From NCBI GenBank assembly GCA_934589675.1, contig CAKTOF010000016.1, forward strand, positions 1-52,911: 52,911 bases of DNA. Reading direction: 5' to 3'. The translations under genes were made by a program, and so were the position numbers. Of the stretch, positions 38,839-48,274 are shown in pieces. Source of the stretch: an uncultured Oscillospiraceae bacterium. GTDB taxonomy: Bacteria; Bacillota; Clostridia; Oscillospirales; Oscillospiraceae. Each line of letters starts with the position of its first letter. Within the stretch, counting starts at the first letter, position 1. The notes beneath the pieces were generated by a model. That model saw only the letters and a list, made by a program, of their open reading frames with translations, was not told where the DNA came from and did not search any database.

Positions 38839-39255
38839 ATGACAGGCAAATATGCGCACGTGCTCGACCCGAAGGGCCGGCTGTTCGTCCCCGCGAAGCT
38901 GCGCGAGGAGCTGGGCGAGGTATTCTATGTCACGCTCGGGCTCGACCACTGCCTTTCCGTCTATACGCAGGAGGGCTGGGATGCCATCCTGGAAAAATAC
39001 AACGCGCTGCCCATCTCGCAGGCGCGCCGGATGCGCTTTCTGCTGGCCAACGCCGCCAAGTGCGAGCCGGACAAGCAGGGCCGCTTCCTCATCCCGTCCG
39101 AGCTGCGCGAGTACGCGGGGCTCACGCAGGAGACGATGTTCATCGGCCTGGGCAACCACGCCGAAATCTGGGACGCCGAGGCCTACCGCCAGCTTGAGCG
39201 CGAGACGCTCACGCCGGAGAATCTGGCCGCGGTCATGGAGGAGCTGGGCTTCTGA
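38839..39255 (+). CDS. mraZ: Transcriptional regulator MraZ
   Basis: A 138-residue protein with two SpoVT/AbrB-like halves, each with the D-x-x-x-R motif: DPKGRLFVPAKLREELG near residue 9 and DKQGRFLIPSELREYAG near residue 75. MraZ forms a ring-shaped oligomer and represses the dcw operon by binding the boxes ahead of it. The ATG at 38839 follows a weak GGTGAGCGGAG. The stop overlaps the rsmH start (TGATG). Confidence 0.95.
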   Translation: MTGKYAHVLDPKGRLFVPAKLREELGEVFYVTLGLDHCLSVYTQEGWDAILEKYNALPISQARRMRFLLANAAKCEPDKQGRFLIPSELREYAGLTQETMFIGLGNHAEIWDAEAYRQLERETLTPENLAAVMEELGF

Positions 39256-40187
39256 TGGAATTTCACCACCGCTCCGTGCTGCTGGACGAGTGCATCGAGC
39301 AGCTTGCCATCCGGCCGGACGGGATCTATCTCGACGGCACGCTCGGCGGCGCGGGTCACTCGCGCGAGATCGCAAAGCGCCTGACGACAGGCCGCCTCAT
39401 CGGCGTCGACCGCGACGAGACGGCGCTGGCCGCTGCGGGCGAGCGGCTGGCCGAATTCGGCGGGCGCGTCACGCTCGTGCACAGCAACTTCAAGGAGATC
39501 GACGCCATTTTGGACGGCCTCGGCATTTCCGGCGTCGACGGGATGCTCTTTGACCTCGGCGTGTCCTCGCCGCAGCTCGACGACGCCCAGCGCGGGTTTT
39601 CGTACCTGCACGACGCGCCGCTCGACATGCGCATGGACAAAAAAGATCGCCTGACGGCGCGCGAGGTCGTCAATGAATACCCGCAGGATGAGCTGCGGCG
39701 CATCCTCTATGAATACGGCGAGGAGCGCTATGCGCCGTCCATCGCCGCGGCCATCGTGCGCCGGCGCGAGGAGAAGCCGATCGAGACGACGCTCGAGCTT
39801 GTGGACGTCATCCGCTCTGCTATGCCGGCCAAGGCGCTGCGCGAGAAGCAGCATCCGGCAAAGCGCAGCTTTCAGGCCATCCGCATCGCGGTCAACGGCG
39901 AGCTTGCGGCCGTGGAGGAGATGATGGCCCGCGCCATCGACCGACTGAACCCCGGCGGGCGGCTTTGCGTCATCACGTTCCACTCGCTCGAGGACCGCAT
40001 CGTGAAAAGTGCCATCGCGCAGGCGGCCAGGGGCTGCACATGCCCGCCGGAATTTCCCGTGTGCGTGTGCGGCAAGAAGCCGCTTGTGAAGAACCTGACG
40101 CGCAAGCCCATCGAGGCAGGCATGCAGGAGCTTGAAGAAAATCCCCGCGCGCGCAGCGCGAAGCTGCGCGTGGCGGAAAAGCTATAA
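39255..40187 (+). CDS. rsmH: 16S rRNA (cytosine1402-N4)-methyltransferase
   Basis: A 310-residue SAM enzyme that methylates N4 of C1402 in 16S rRNA. It starts MEFHHRSVLLDECIEQLAIR and has YLDGTLGGAGHS (motif I), MLFDLGVSSPQLD, the RMDKKDRLTAREVVN segment and FHSLEDRIVK. Its start overlaps the mraZ stop. RsmI at 34304 modifies the same nucleotide. Confidence 0.96.
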   Translation: MEFHHRSVLLDECIEQLAIRPDGIYLDGTLGGAGHSREIAKRLTTGRLIGVDRDETALAAAGERLAEFGGRVTLVHSNFKEIDAILDGLGISGVDGMLFDLGVSSPQLDDAQRGFSYLHDAPLDMRMDKKDRLTAREVVNEYPQDELRRILYEYGEERYAPSIAAAIVRRREEKPIETTLELVDVIRSAMPAKALREKQHPAKRSFQAIRIAVNGELAAVEEMMARAIDRLNPGGRLCVITFHSLEDRIVKSAIAQAARGCTCPPEFPVCVCGKKPLVKNLTRKPIEAGMQELEENPRARSAKLRVAEKL

Positions 40188-40210
40188 AATTCTGAAGGGA
40201 AGCGTGTGCC

Positions 40211-40768
40211 ATGGCGGAGAGACGACGCCGGCAGACAACTGAATTCGTGACGAACGGTTCTGTGGCCGTTGACCGCGCCTTCGCGCTGCGCCAGAGCGCG
40301 CTGCCTGAGCGCGAGGACCATCCGCAGCTTCCCGAGCAGCAGCGGCAGGCGAGACCCCGCGCCGTGCGCGTGCGCGCGAAGCTCGTGCTCTCGCCGTTTG
40401 CCGTCGTAGGCTTTGCGATGGTCGCGGTCATGCTGTTTATGATGATCTCGGCCTATGTCCGCCTGTACGAGACGACGACGGATGTGGCCGGGCTGAATGC
40501 GGAGCTTTCCTCGCTTCAGGAGCAGAAGGCCATCCTGACGACCCAGTATGAGTCCAAGATCGACCTGAGCCACATCGAGGAGATGGCCACGGGCGAGCTT
40601 GGCATGGTCAAGCCGGGCAGCGACCAGACGGTCTACGTCGATCTGGCCGGCCCGGACGAGGCGAAAATCATCACACCCGACCGCAGCGAGACGGCCCGGA
40701 CGGTGTGGCAGGCATTCAGCGAAAGCGTTTCCGACCTGCTCTCCGACCTGAAGGCATACTTCCGCTGA
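40211..40768 (+). CDS. ftsL: Cell division protein FtsL-like
   Basis: A 185-residue bitopic membrane protein in the ftsL position. A long basic cytoplasmic N-terminus (about 58 residues) precedes one hydrophobic helix (LSPFAVVGFAMVAVMLFMMI, about 59-79) and then a coiled-coil stretch, with VAGLNAELSSLQEQKAILTT. The ERRxHI-like end of the coil is DLSHIEEMATGELGMVKPG. FtsL works with DivIB and DivIC to activate FtsW-FtsI. The sequence is weakly conserved, so the call rests on position and layout. It is longer than usual (about 100-130). Confidence 0.85.
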   Translation: MAERRRRQTTEFVTNGSVAVDRAFALRQSALPEREDHPQLPEQQRQARPRAVRVRAKLVLSPFAVVGFAMVAVMLFMMISAYVRLYETTTDVAGLNAELSSLQEQKAILTTQYESKIDLSHIEEMATGELGMVKPGSDQTVYVDLAGPDEAKIITPDRSETARTVWQAFSESVSDLLSDLKAYFR

Positions 40769-40814
40769 GGCTCCCATAGAGTATTACGGGCGGCTGGACA
40801 GCCCGGTCCAAAAG

Positions 40815-40844
40815 GCATGGCGCCGCAGCGTTACGGCGCCATGC
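40815..40844 (+). promoter_or_regulatory. Strong hairpin between ftsL and the PBP gene
   Basis: A perfect 11-bp stem, GCATGGCGCCG (40815-40825) with CGGCGCCATGC (40834-40844), has an 8-nt loop and only TTT after it. It may be a weak attenuator or an RNA stability element that sets the ratio of ftsL to downstream products. Confidence 0.5.
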
Positions 40845-40876
40845 TTTGCCGCAGTTACAGGACATCGGAGGCAGTT

Positions 40877-43225
40877 ATGCAGAAACGACCCGGCAAGAAA
40901 ATGAAGGAAAAAAAGACGCTGACACAGAGCCAGGCAGCCAGCCAGACGATCCGAAAACGGACGAAGCTGCTGATGGCTTTGTGCGGCGTCGCGCTGTTTA
41001 TTCCGCTGTTTGTGACGCTGTACAAGATCATGATCATCGAGCATGATTTCTATGAGAGCCTTGCCGTGGAGAACCAGACGCGCAGCACGTCCGTCTCGGC
41101 CGCGCGCGGCACGGTCTATGACCGCAACATGAACGTCCTGGCCATGTCGGCCAGCGTGGAGAACGTGTTCCTCGACCCGAACCAGATCATGACCACGGAG
41201 CAGGATGTCGACCTCATCGCGCGCGGCCTGTCGGAGCTGCTCGGCGTGAGCGAGGACTTTGTGCGCGAGCAGGCCGCCGACACGACGAAGCGCTATAAGA
41301 TCATCCGCCGCAAGATCGACACGACGCTCGGCGACGAGGTGCGCGCGTTTATCAACGACAACAGCATCATGGGCATCTATCTCGAGCCGGACACAAAGCG
41401 CTACTACCCGTCCGGCTCGCTGGCCGGGCAGGTGCTCGGATTTGTGAGCGCCGACAACGTCGGCACGGAGGGCGTTGAGAAAAAATACGACTCCGAGCTT
41501 GAGGGAACGGCCGGCGAGATCATCACGACGCGCGGCAACAACGGCGCGCAGATGCTCTACCAGTACGAAAAATACTACGACGCGTCCGACGGCGACAGCG
41601 TCGTGCTGACGATCGACTCGACGGTGCAGTATTACCTCGAAAAGAACCTGCAGGCGGCCGTCGACCAGTACGATGTTCTCAACGGCGCGTTTGGCATCAT
41701 CATGGACGTCAACACCGGCGAGGTGATCGCCATGGCAACGCTCGGCAGCTATGACCCGAACAACTATCTCGAGGTCTATGACACGGAAAAGGCCGCGGCG
41801 CTCGAGGAGATGTATCAGGAGGCGACGTCGCATGCCGAGGGCAGCGCTCTTTACAACGCGGGCCTTGAGGCGTATAATACGGCCGTTGCCGAAGCGCGCC
41901 TGACCCAGTGGCGCAACCGCTGCGTCTCCGACGGCTACGAGCCCGGCTCGACATTCAAGCTCGTCACGCTCGCCGCGGCGCTCGAGGCCGGGACGACGAC
42001 GCTGGAGGACAGCTTCTACTGCGGCGGCGAGACGACCATCCGCGGCCGCAAGGAGCCGCTCCACTGCTGGAAGGCCGTCGGCCACGGCGCGGAGACGACG
42101 GCGCAGGCACTTCAGAACTCGTGCAACATCGCCTTTGCCAGCATCGGCATCTCGCTCGGCGGCGAGAATCTCTACAATTACGTCAAGGCGTTCGGCCTTA
42201 TGGAGCGCACCGGCATCGACCTGCCGGGCGAGGCGAGCGGCTACTTCTTCGGCAAGGACATCCTGACCGATGAGGACAGCTATGCGTCGCTGACGTCTGC
42301 CTCGTTCGGCCAGACGTTCAAGATCACGCCCATCCAGCTCGTGCGCGCCGTCGCGGCAGTGGTCAACGGCGGCTATGTGCTCGAGCCGTATGTGGTCAGC
42401 GAGGTGCTCGACGCCGACGGCTCCACGGTGAGCAAGACGACGCCGACCATTCTGCGGCAGGTCATCAGTGAGGAGACGTCGGCCGTCATGCGCGAGCTGA
42501 TGGAATCCGTCGTCACCGAAGGAACGGCCGGCAACGCCAAGGTCGCGGGCTACCGCATCGGCGGCAAGACCGGCACGTCGGAAAAGATCGACGAATACGA
42601 CGAAAACGGAAATCAGGTCGACGACAAGATCGTCTCGTTCATCGGCGTCGCGCCGATCAACGACCCGCAGTACGTCTGCCTTGTCGCGCTCGATACGCCA
42701 AACCCCGCGACGGGCTACTATATCTCCGGCGGCATCATGGCCGCCCCGACGTGCCGCGACGTGCTTGCGGATGTGCTGCCGTACCTTGGCGTCGAGCCGG
42801 ATTACGGCGATGAGGACATCGCGCACGTTGATGTCAGCGTGCCGTCCGTCACGGGCAAGACGGAGAGCGAGGCGGCGAAGCTGCTGGCCGACCGGAGCCT
42901 TTCCTATCAGGTCGTCGGCTCGGGCGAGACGGTCACGAGCCAGATCCCAGCCTCCGGCGCGAAGATCCCCGGTGGGTCGACCGTTGTGCTCTACATGGGC
43001 GAGAGCGCGCCGACGGATATGATCACGGTTCCGAATCTTTCCGGCATGACCGTTTCGCAGGCCAATGCGGCCATCGCGGGAAGCGGCCAGCTCTATCTCA
43101 AGGCCAAGGGCGCGACCGCCTCCGGCAGCAGCGTCGCCACCGATCAGAGCCCGGCCGCGGGAAGCCGCGTTGCGCGCGGCACGGTCGTAACCGTTGAATT
43201 TACCGATATGTCCGCGCAGGACTGA
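40877..43225 (+). CDS. Class B penicillin-binding protein (SpoVD/FtsI type) with PASTA domains
   Basis: A 782-residue transpeptidase anchored by one N-terminal helix (about residues 28-50). The dimerisation domain follows, starting with SAARGTVYDRNMNVLAMSAS. The catalytic motifs are S358-T-F-K, S415-C-N and K564-T-G. Two PASTA domains, about residues 655-715 and 720-778, end the protein. Such proteins crosslink septal peptidoglycan (FtsI/PBP2B) or spore cortex (SpoVD); with only one copy here the divisional role is likely, but the two cannot be separated by sequence. The ATG at 40877 is 7 nt after CGGAGG. murE follows after 26 nt. Confidence 0.9.
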   Translation: MQKRPGKKMKEKKTLTQSQAASQTIRKRTKLLMALCGVALFIPLFVTLYKIMIIEHDFYESLAVENQTRSTSVSAARGTVYDRNMNVLAMSASVENVFLDPNQIMTTEQDVDLIARGLSELLGVSEDFVREQAADTTKRYKIIRRKIDTTLGDEVRAFINDNSIMGIYLEPDTKRYYPSGSLAGQVLGFVSADNVGTEGVEKKYDSELEGTAGEIITTRGNNGAQMLYQYEKYYDASDGDSVVLTIDSTVQYYLEKNLQAAVDQYDVLNGAFGIIMDVNTGEVIAMATLGSYDPNNYLEVYDTEKAAALEEMYQEATSHAEGSALYNAGLEAYNTAVAEARLTQWRNRCVSDGYEPGSTFKLVTLAAALEAGTTTLEDSFYCGGETTIRGRKEPLHCWKAVGHGAETTAQALQNSCNIAFASIGISLGGENLYNYVKAFGLMERTGIDLPGEASGYFFGKDILTDEDSYASLTSASFGQTFKITPIQLVRAVAAVVNGGYVLEPYVVSEVLDADGSTVSKTTPTILRQVISEETSAVMRELMESVVTEGTAGNAKVAGYRIGGKTGTSEKIDEYDENGNQVDDKIVSFIGVAPINDPQYVCLVALDTPNPATGYYISGGIMAAPTCRDVLADVLPYLGVEPDYGDEDIAHVDVSVPSVTGKTESEAAKLLADRSLSYQVVGSGETVTSQIPASGAKIPGGSTVVLYMGESAPTDMITVPNLSGMTVSQANAAIAGSGQLYLKAKGATASGSSVATDQSPAAGSRVARGTVVTVEFTDMSAQD

Positions 43226-43251
43226 TCCCGGATACAGAGGAGACGATATTC

Positions 43252-44718
43252 TTGAATTTACAGGAGCTTTTGCATGGCGTGGATGTGATCGCCGCCGGCG
43301 GCGCGCTGCCGGAGGACGTCACGGGCGTCTGCTACGATTCGCGCGCGGTGCGCCCGGGCGACGTGTTTGTCGCCGTATCGGGCTTTGCAGCCGACGGGCA
43401 CCGGTTCATCCCGGCGGCGCTTGCGGCCGGCGCCTCGTGCGTTGTGTGCGAGAAGATCCCGGAGGGCGACGCGCCGTATGTCTGCGTGCGCTCGTCGCGC
43501 CTTGCGCTCGCGCAGCTTGGCGCGAACTGGTTCGGCCATCCGGCCGAGCGCATGACCATGATCGGCGTCACCGGCACAAACGGAAAGACGACGGTCACAT
43601 ACCTTCTCAAAAGCGTGCTCGAGCAGACGCTCCATGCCAAGGTCGGCCTCATCGGCACGATCCAGAACATGATCGGCGACGAAATTCTCCCGACCGAGCG
43701 CACGACGCCGGAGAGCTTTGAGCTTCAGGGCCTGCTGCGCCAGATGGCCGACGCGGGGTGCACGCACGTCGTGATGGAGGTCTCGTCGCACTCGCTCGTG
43801 CTCGACCGCGTGGCGACCATCCATTTTGATACGGGCATTTTCACGAACCTGACGCAGGATCACCTTGATTTTCACAAGACGATGGACGCATACTGCGACG
43901 CGAAGGCGCTTTTGTTCTCGCGCTGCGACAAGGGCGTCATCAACCTCGACGACGCCTACGCCGGACGGATGCTGAAGGCCGCGACGTGCCGCACGCTCAC
44001 CTGCTCGGAGCAGGATCCGGCGGCCGACCTTCTCGCGCGCGACATCGTGCTGCACTCAGACCGCACAGCCTTCACGGCGGAGTATGGCGGCGAGCGCGTT
44101 CCTGTCTCGCTCGGCATCCCTGGGCGGTTTACGGTCTACAACGCCATGAGCGTCATCGGCGCGGCACTCGGCCTCGGCATTGCGCTTGCGGACATCGCCG
44201 CGGCGCTGCGGAGCGCGCACGGCGTCAAGGGACGCGTCGAGGTCGTGCCGACGCCCGGAACGGACTACACCGTCCTCATCGACTACGCGCACACGCCGGA
44301 CGGCCTTGAAAATGTGCTGCGCTCCGTGCGCGGCTTCTGCAAGGGGCGCACCGTCGCGCTGTTCGGCTGCGGCGGCGACCGCGACCCCATCAAGCGCCCC
44401 ATCATGGGCCGCATCGCCGCGGAGCTTGCCGACTTTGTCGTTGTCACGAGCGACAATCCGCGCACGGAGGATCCGGACGCGATCATCGCGCAGATCCTGG
44501 AGGGCATGGCGGGCACCAGGACGCCCTACTACGTCGAGCCGGACCGCCCGAAGGCGATCCGCTGGGCCATGGATCATGCGCAAAAAGACGACATCATCGT
44601 CCTCGCGGGCAAGGGACACGAGACCTACCAGATCCGCGGGACGGTCAAATACCACCTGGATGAGCGCGAGGAAGTCGCGGCGCATCTGGAAGAAATCAAA
44701 TCGGAGGAGTCCCGATGA
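43252..44718 (+). CDS. murE: UDP-MurNAc-tripeptide synthetase
   Basis: A 488-residue Mur ligase that adds the third stem residue. It starts at TTG with AGGAGA upstream. The ATP site GVTGTNGKTT lies near residue 104-113, and the carbamylated-lysine region HLDFHKTMDAYCDAKALLF follows. SDNPRTEDP near residue 400 carries the DNPR motif typical of meso-diaminopimelate-adding enzymes rather than lysine-adding ones. Its stop overlaps murF by four bases (ATGA). Confidence 0.95.
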   Translation: MNLQELLHGVDVIAAGGALPEDVTGVCYDSRAVRPGDVFVAVSGFAADGHRFIPAALAAGASCVVCEKIPEGDAPYVCVRSSRLALAQLGANWFGHPAERMTMIGVTGTNGKTTVTYLLKSVLEQTLHAKVGLIGTIQNMIGDEILPTERTTPESFELQGLLRQMADAGCTHVVMEVSSHSLVLDRVATIHFDTGIFTNLTQDHLDFHKTMDAYCDAKALLFSRCDKGVINLDDAYAGRMLKAATCRTLTCSEQDPAADLLARDIVLHSDRTAFTAEYGGERVPVSLGIPGRFTVYNAMSVIGAALGLGIALADIAAALRSAHGVKGRVEVVPTPGTDYTVLIDYAHTPDGLENVLRSVRGFCKGRTVALFGCGGDRDPIKRPIMGRIAAELADFVVVTSDNPRTEDPDAIIAQILEGMAGTRTPYYVEPDRPKAIRWAMDHAQKDDIIVLAGKGHETYQIRGTVKYHLDEREEVAAHLEEIKSEESR

Positions 44719-46115
44719 GACCAGTTACTTTGAAGCAGCTCGCCGCATGGTGCGGCGGCACCGTCACGCGCGGCGATGAAGAGCTCACCGTCGAGGGCGT
44801 GACGCGCAGCTCGCGCGACGTCCGCCCGGGCGACCTCTATGTCGCGCTGCAGGGGCAGCGCTTTGATGGCCACAGCTTTATCGCCGAGGCCATGCGCAAG
44901 GGCGCGCGCGCCGCGCTGTCCATGTTCCCGAGCGCCGACGGCACGCCCATGGTGCTCGTGGAGGACACGCTGACCGCGCTCGGCGATATCGCCGCGGGCT
45001 ACCGCGCTACGCTGCCGGCCCGCGTGTTCGGCATCACGGGCTCCGTCGGCAAGACGACGACGAAGGAGATGCTCGCGCAGATCCTCTCGCGCTCCATGCG
45101 CACCTGCAAGACACAGGAGAATTACAACAACAACATCGGCCTGCCGCTGACGATCCTCAGCGCGCCGGACGACTGCGAGGCGCTCGTGCTCGAGATGGGC
45201 ATGAACCACTTCGGCGAGATGTCGCGCCTGACGCGCATCGCAAAGCCCGACGTCGTCATCGTCGGCAACATCGGCACGATGCACATCGAAAATCTCGGCA
45301 GCCGCGAGGGCATCTTAAAGGCAAAGCTCGAGATCCTCGATGGCCTTGCCTCCGACGGCATCGCCGTGTTCAACGGCGACGAGCCGCTGCTGTGGGATCT
45401 GCGCGAGCGCGAGACGTGCAAGCTGCTCTATTACGGCGTGGAGAACGCCGGCGTCGACGTGCGCGCAAGCGACATTGAAAACGGCGACGAGGGCGTGAGC
45501 TTTACCGTGACGGGGCTCGGCCGCACCTTCCGCGTGCAGCTGCCGATCGACGGCCACCACAATGTGCACAACGCGCTCGCGGCCATCACGGCCGCGCTCG
45601 AGGCCGGCGCGGAGCCGGAGCAGATCGTCCCGGCGCTGGCCGCGTTCTCCAACACGGGCATGCGCCAGAACACATACAAAAAATACGGCTACACCATCAT
45701 CGACGACTGCTACAACGCAGGCCCCGAGTCCGTCGAAGCGGCGCTTCGCGTGCTGTCCGACCGCCGCTGCGAGGGCAAGAAGATCGCCGTCCTCGGCGAT
45801 ATGCTCGAGCTTGGCAACCGCGCCAGCGCCGAGCACTACCGCGTCGGCCGCATCGCCGCCGGCATCGTCGATGAGTTATTATGCTTCGGCCCGAACGGCC
45901 CGAGCACCGTTACGGGCGCGCAGACGGGCGGCATGACGCCGCGCAGCGCCCTTGCGTTCGACTCGAAGGAGGAGCTGGTCAACACGCTCGTCTATCAGGC
46001 GCGCCCGGGCGACATGATCCTCTTCAAGGGCAGCCGCGGGATGCAGATGGAGCAGGCGCTCTCCGCGTTTTTGGAGAAGGCGGAGGCCGCAGCGCGGGAG
46101 GCGGAGAACATATGA
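44715..46115 (+). CDS. murF: UDP-MurNAc-tripeptide--D-Ala-D-Ala ligase
   Basis: A 466-residue Mur ligase that adds the D-Ala-D-Ala made by Ddl. The ATP site GITGSVGKTTTKEM is near residue 105-118, and QENYNNNIGLPLTIL and NHFGEMSRLT are typical of MurF. The C-terminus has DDCYNAGPESVEAALRVL and GSRGMQMEQ. It overlaps murE and mraY by four bases each (ATGA), so three genes are translationally chained. Confidence 0.95.
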   Translation: MRPVTLKQLAAWCGGTVTRGDEELTVEGVTRSSRDVRPGDLYVALQGQRFDGHSFIAEAMRKGARAALSMFPSADGTPMVLVEDTLTALGDIAAGYRATLPARVFGITGSVGKTTTKEMLAQILSRSMRTCKTQENYNNNIGLPLTILSAPDDCEALVLEMGMNHFGEMSRLTRIAKPDVVIVGNIGTMHIENLGSREGILKAKLEILDGLASDGIAVFNGDEPLLWDLRERETCKLLYYGVENAGVDVRASDIENGDEGVSFTVTGLGRTFRVQLPIDGHHNVHNALAAITAALEAGAEPEQIVPALAAFSNTGMRQNTYKKYGYTIIDDCYNAGPESVEAALRVLSDRRCEGKKIAVLGDMLELGNRASAEHYRVGRIAAGIVDELLCFGPNGPSTVTGAQTGGMTPRSALAFDSKEELVNTLVYQARPGDMILFKGSRGMQMEQALSAFLEKAEAAAREAENI

Positions 46116-47101
46116 ACATCGCCATCCGCATGGCAGTGGCCTGCCTGACGGCGCTTGCACTCGGGCTGCTCCTCGGCAAGATCGTCATCCCGGTGCTCCG
46201 CGCGCTCAAGGCCGGGCAGTCCATCCGCGAGATCGGCCCGAAGTGGCACGCCGGCAAGGCCGGCACGCCGACGATGGGCGGCGTCATCTTCATCCTGGCC
46301 GCGCTCACATGCATCCCGGTCGGCTGGAAGGCGATCTCGAGCGGCGACCTGTCGGTTTTGTACCTGTTCGGCTTCTCGCTCGTGTTCGGGCTCATCGGCT
46401 TTCTTGACGACTTTTTCAAGGTCAAATTCAAGCGCAACCTCGGCCTGACGGCGCTTCAGAAATTCCTGCTCCAGCTCGCCGCGGCCGTCGTCTATCTCTT
46501 TCTGCTGCGCCGCAGCGGAATGCTGACAAATGACCTGTACCTCCCGTTTTTCAACGTGACGTTCAAGATCGCATGGCCGCTCTACTTTGCGTTTGCGGCG
46601 TTCGTCATGGTCGGCTGCGTCAACGCCGTCAACCTGACCGACGGCATCGATGGCCTGGCCACGGGCGTCACGATGCCGGTCATGCTGTTCTTTGCGCTGC
46701 TTGCCATGCGCTGGGGGCAGACGGGAACGGCGCTGTTCGCCATCGCGCTGCTCGGCGGCCTCGGGGCATTTTTGTGCTATAATTTCCACCCGGCGCGCGT
46801 ATTTATGGGAGACACCGGCTCGCTGTTTCTCGGCGCGGCCGTGTGCGGCGCGGCGTTCGCGCTCGATGCGCCGCTGACGCTGCTGCTCGCCGGCATCATC
46901 TACATTGTGGAGACCGTGTCCGTCATTTTGCAGGTGACCTACTTCAAGCTGACGCACGGCAAACGCATTTTCCGCATGACGCCCATCCACCATCACTTTG
47001 AAATGGGCGGCTGGAGCGAAGTGAAGATCTTCTTCGTGTTTACGGCCGTCACCGTCGCCGGCTGTGTGCTCGCGTGGCTCGGCGTGATGCATCGGTTCTG
47101 A
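46112..47101 (+). CDS. mraY: Phospho-MurNAc-pentapeptide translocase
   Basis: A 329-residue membrane enzyme that makes lipid I from UDP-MurNAc-pentapeptide and undecaprenyl phosphate. It has about ten membrane helices. The catalytic aspartates sit in FLDDFFKVKFKRNLG near residue 99, NLTDGIDGLATG near residue 173 and FMGDTGSL near residue 231, and HHHFE is near residue 297. KAGTPTMGGVIF is also typical. The start overlaps murF. Confidence 0.96.
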   Translation: MNIAIRMAVACLTALALGLLLGKIVIPVLRALKAGQSIREIGPKWHAGKAGTPTMGGVIFILAALTCIPVGWKAISSGDLSVLYLFGFSLVFGLIGFLDDFFKVKFKRNLGLTALQKFLLQLAAAVVYLFLLRRSGMLTNDLYLPFFNVTFKIAWPLYFAFAAFVMVGCVNAVNLTDGIDGLATGVTMPVMLFFALLAMRWGQTGTALFAIALLGGLGAFLCYNFHPARVFMGDTGSLFLGAAVCGAAFALDAPLTLLLAGIIYIVETVSVILQVTYFKLTHGKRIFRMTPIHHHFEMGGWSEVKIFFVFTAVTVAGCVLAWLGVMHRF

Positions 47102-47124
47102 TTTTTCCGGAAGGGAGGACGCAC

Positions 47125-48264
47125 ATGGATTCTGCGCGCTTGCAGCCACAGCAGAGGGTCGTCACGGATGAGCGCGGCATGCTCGATCTTCCGTTCCTCA
47201 TTCTGACGATCCTGCTCGTTCTCATCGGGCTTGTCATGATGTTCTCGGCCAGCTACGCCCGCGCGTATGCAAAGACGGGAAACTCGGCCTATTATTTTAC
47301 GCGGCAGGCCATCTTCGCCGTGCTCGGCATCGGCGCCATGTTCGTCATCAGCCGCATGAACTACCAGCTCTGGCGCATGGTGTCGTTCCCGATGCTCGCC
47401 GTGTCTGTCGTGCTGCTCATCGCCGTGCTGCTCTTCGGTCAGGACGGCGGCGGCGCGCGGCGCTGGTTCACCATCGCGGGCATCAACTTCCAGCCGTCGG
47501 AGGTCGCAAAGCTCGCCGTGATCTTGTCATTTGCGACGCTCATTTCGGGCTACCGCGAGAAAATGGAGACGTTCCGCTACGGCGTTTTGCCGTTTGCGTG
47601 CATTCTGGCGGTCATTGTCGCGCTGCTCGCGCTCGAGCCGCATCTTTCGTGCATCGTCATCATCTGCGGCGTCGGCGCCGCCATGATGCTCATGGGCGGC
47701 ACGCGCTTTCGCTGGTTCGCCGTGGCGCTTGCGCTTGCGGGCGTGTTCCTGCTCGTGTACTTGAACTTCATGGGCTATGCCAGCGACCGCATCACAGCAT
47801 GGCGCGACCCGTTCGCTGACGCGACGGACACGAGCTACCAGATCGTGCAGTCGCTCTATGCCATCGGCTCGGGCGGGCTGTGGGGCCTCGGCCTCGGCCG
47901 CGGGCGGCAGAAGTATCTCTACCTGCCCGAGGAACACAACGACTATATTTTTGCCGTCACCTGCGAGGAGCTTGGCTTTGTCGGCGCGTGCCTCATCGTG
48001 CTGCTGTTCGTGCTGCTCATCCTGCGCGGGTACTGGATCGCGCTGCACGCGCGCGACCGGTTCGGTATGCTCATCGTGGCCGGCATCACGACGCTTCTGG
48101 CGCTTCAGGTGTTTTTCAACATCGGCGTCGTGACGAATTTCCTGCCGTCGACCGGCATTTCGCTGCCGTTTTTCTCTTACGGCGGCACAGCGCTTCTGAT
48201 GCAGCTGGCCGAGATGGGCATCGTGCTCAACGTGTCGCGCTATAACCGCAGCACGCTCATTTGA
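47125..48264 (+). CDS. ftsW: SEDS-family glycosyltransferase FtsW
   Basis: A 379-residue membrane protein that polymerises septal glycan strands together with a class B PBP. It has about ten helices, with MMFSASYARAYAKTGNSAYY, the GGGARRWFTIAGINFQPSE loop, the EEHNDYIFAVTCEELGFVG motif and STGISLPFFSYGGTALLMQL near the end. The ATG at 47125 follows AAGGGAGGA. RodA and SpoVE are the main alternatives; position favours FtsW. murD, which commonly lies between mraY and ftsW, is absent. Confidence 0.93.
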   Translation: MDSARLQPQQRVVTDERGMLDLPFLILTILLVLIGLVMMFSASYARAYAKTGNSAYYFTRQAIFAVLGIGAMFVISRMNYQLWRMVSFPMLAVSVVLLIAVLLFGQDGGGARRWFTIAGINFQPSEVAKLAVILSFATLISGYREKMETFRYGVLPFACILAVIVALLALEPHLSCIVIICGVGAAMMLMGGTRFRWFAVALALAGVFLLVYLNFMGYASDRITAWRDPFADATDTSYQIVQSLYAIGSGGLWGLGLGRGRQKYLYLPEEHNDYIFAVTCEELGFVGACLIVLLFVLLILRGYWIALHARDRFGMLIVAGITTLLALQVFFNIGVVTNFLPSTGISLPFFSYGGTALLMQLAEMGIVLNVSRYNRSTLI

Positions 48265-48274
48265 GGAGGCTCAC

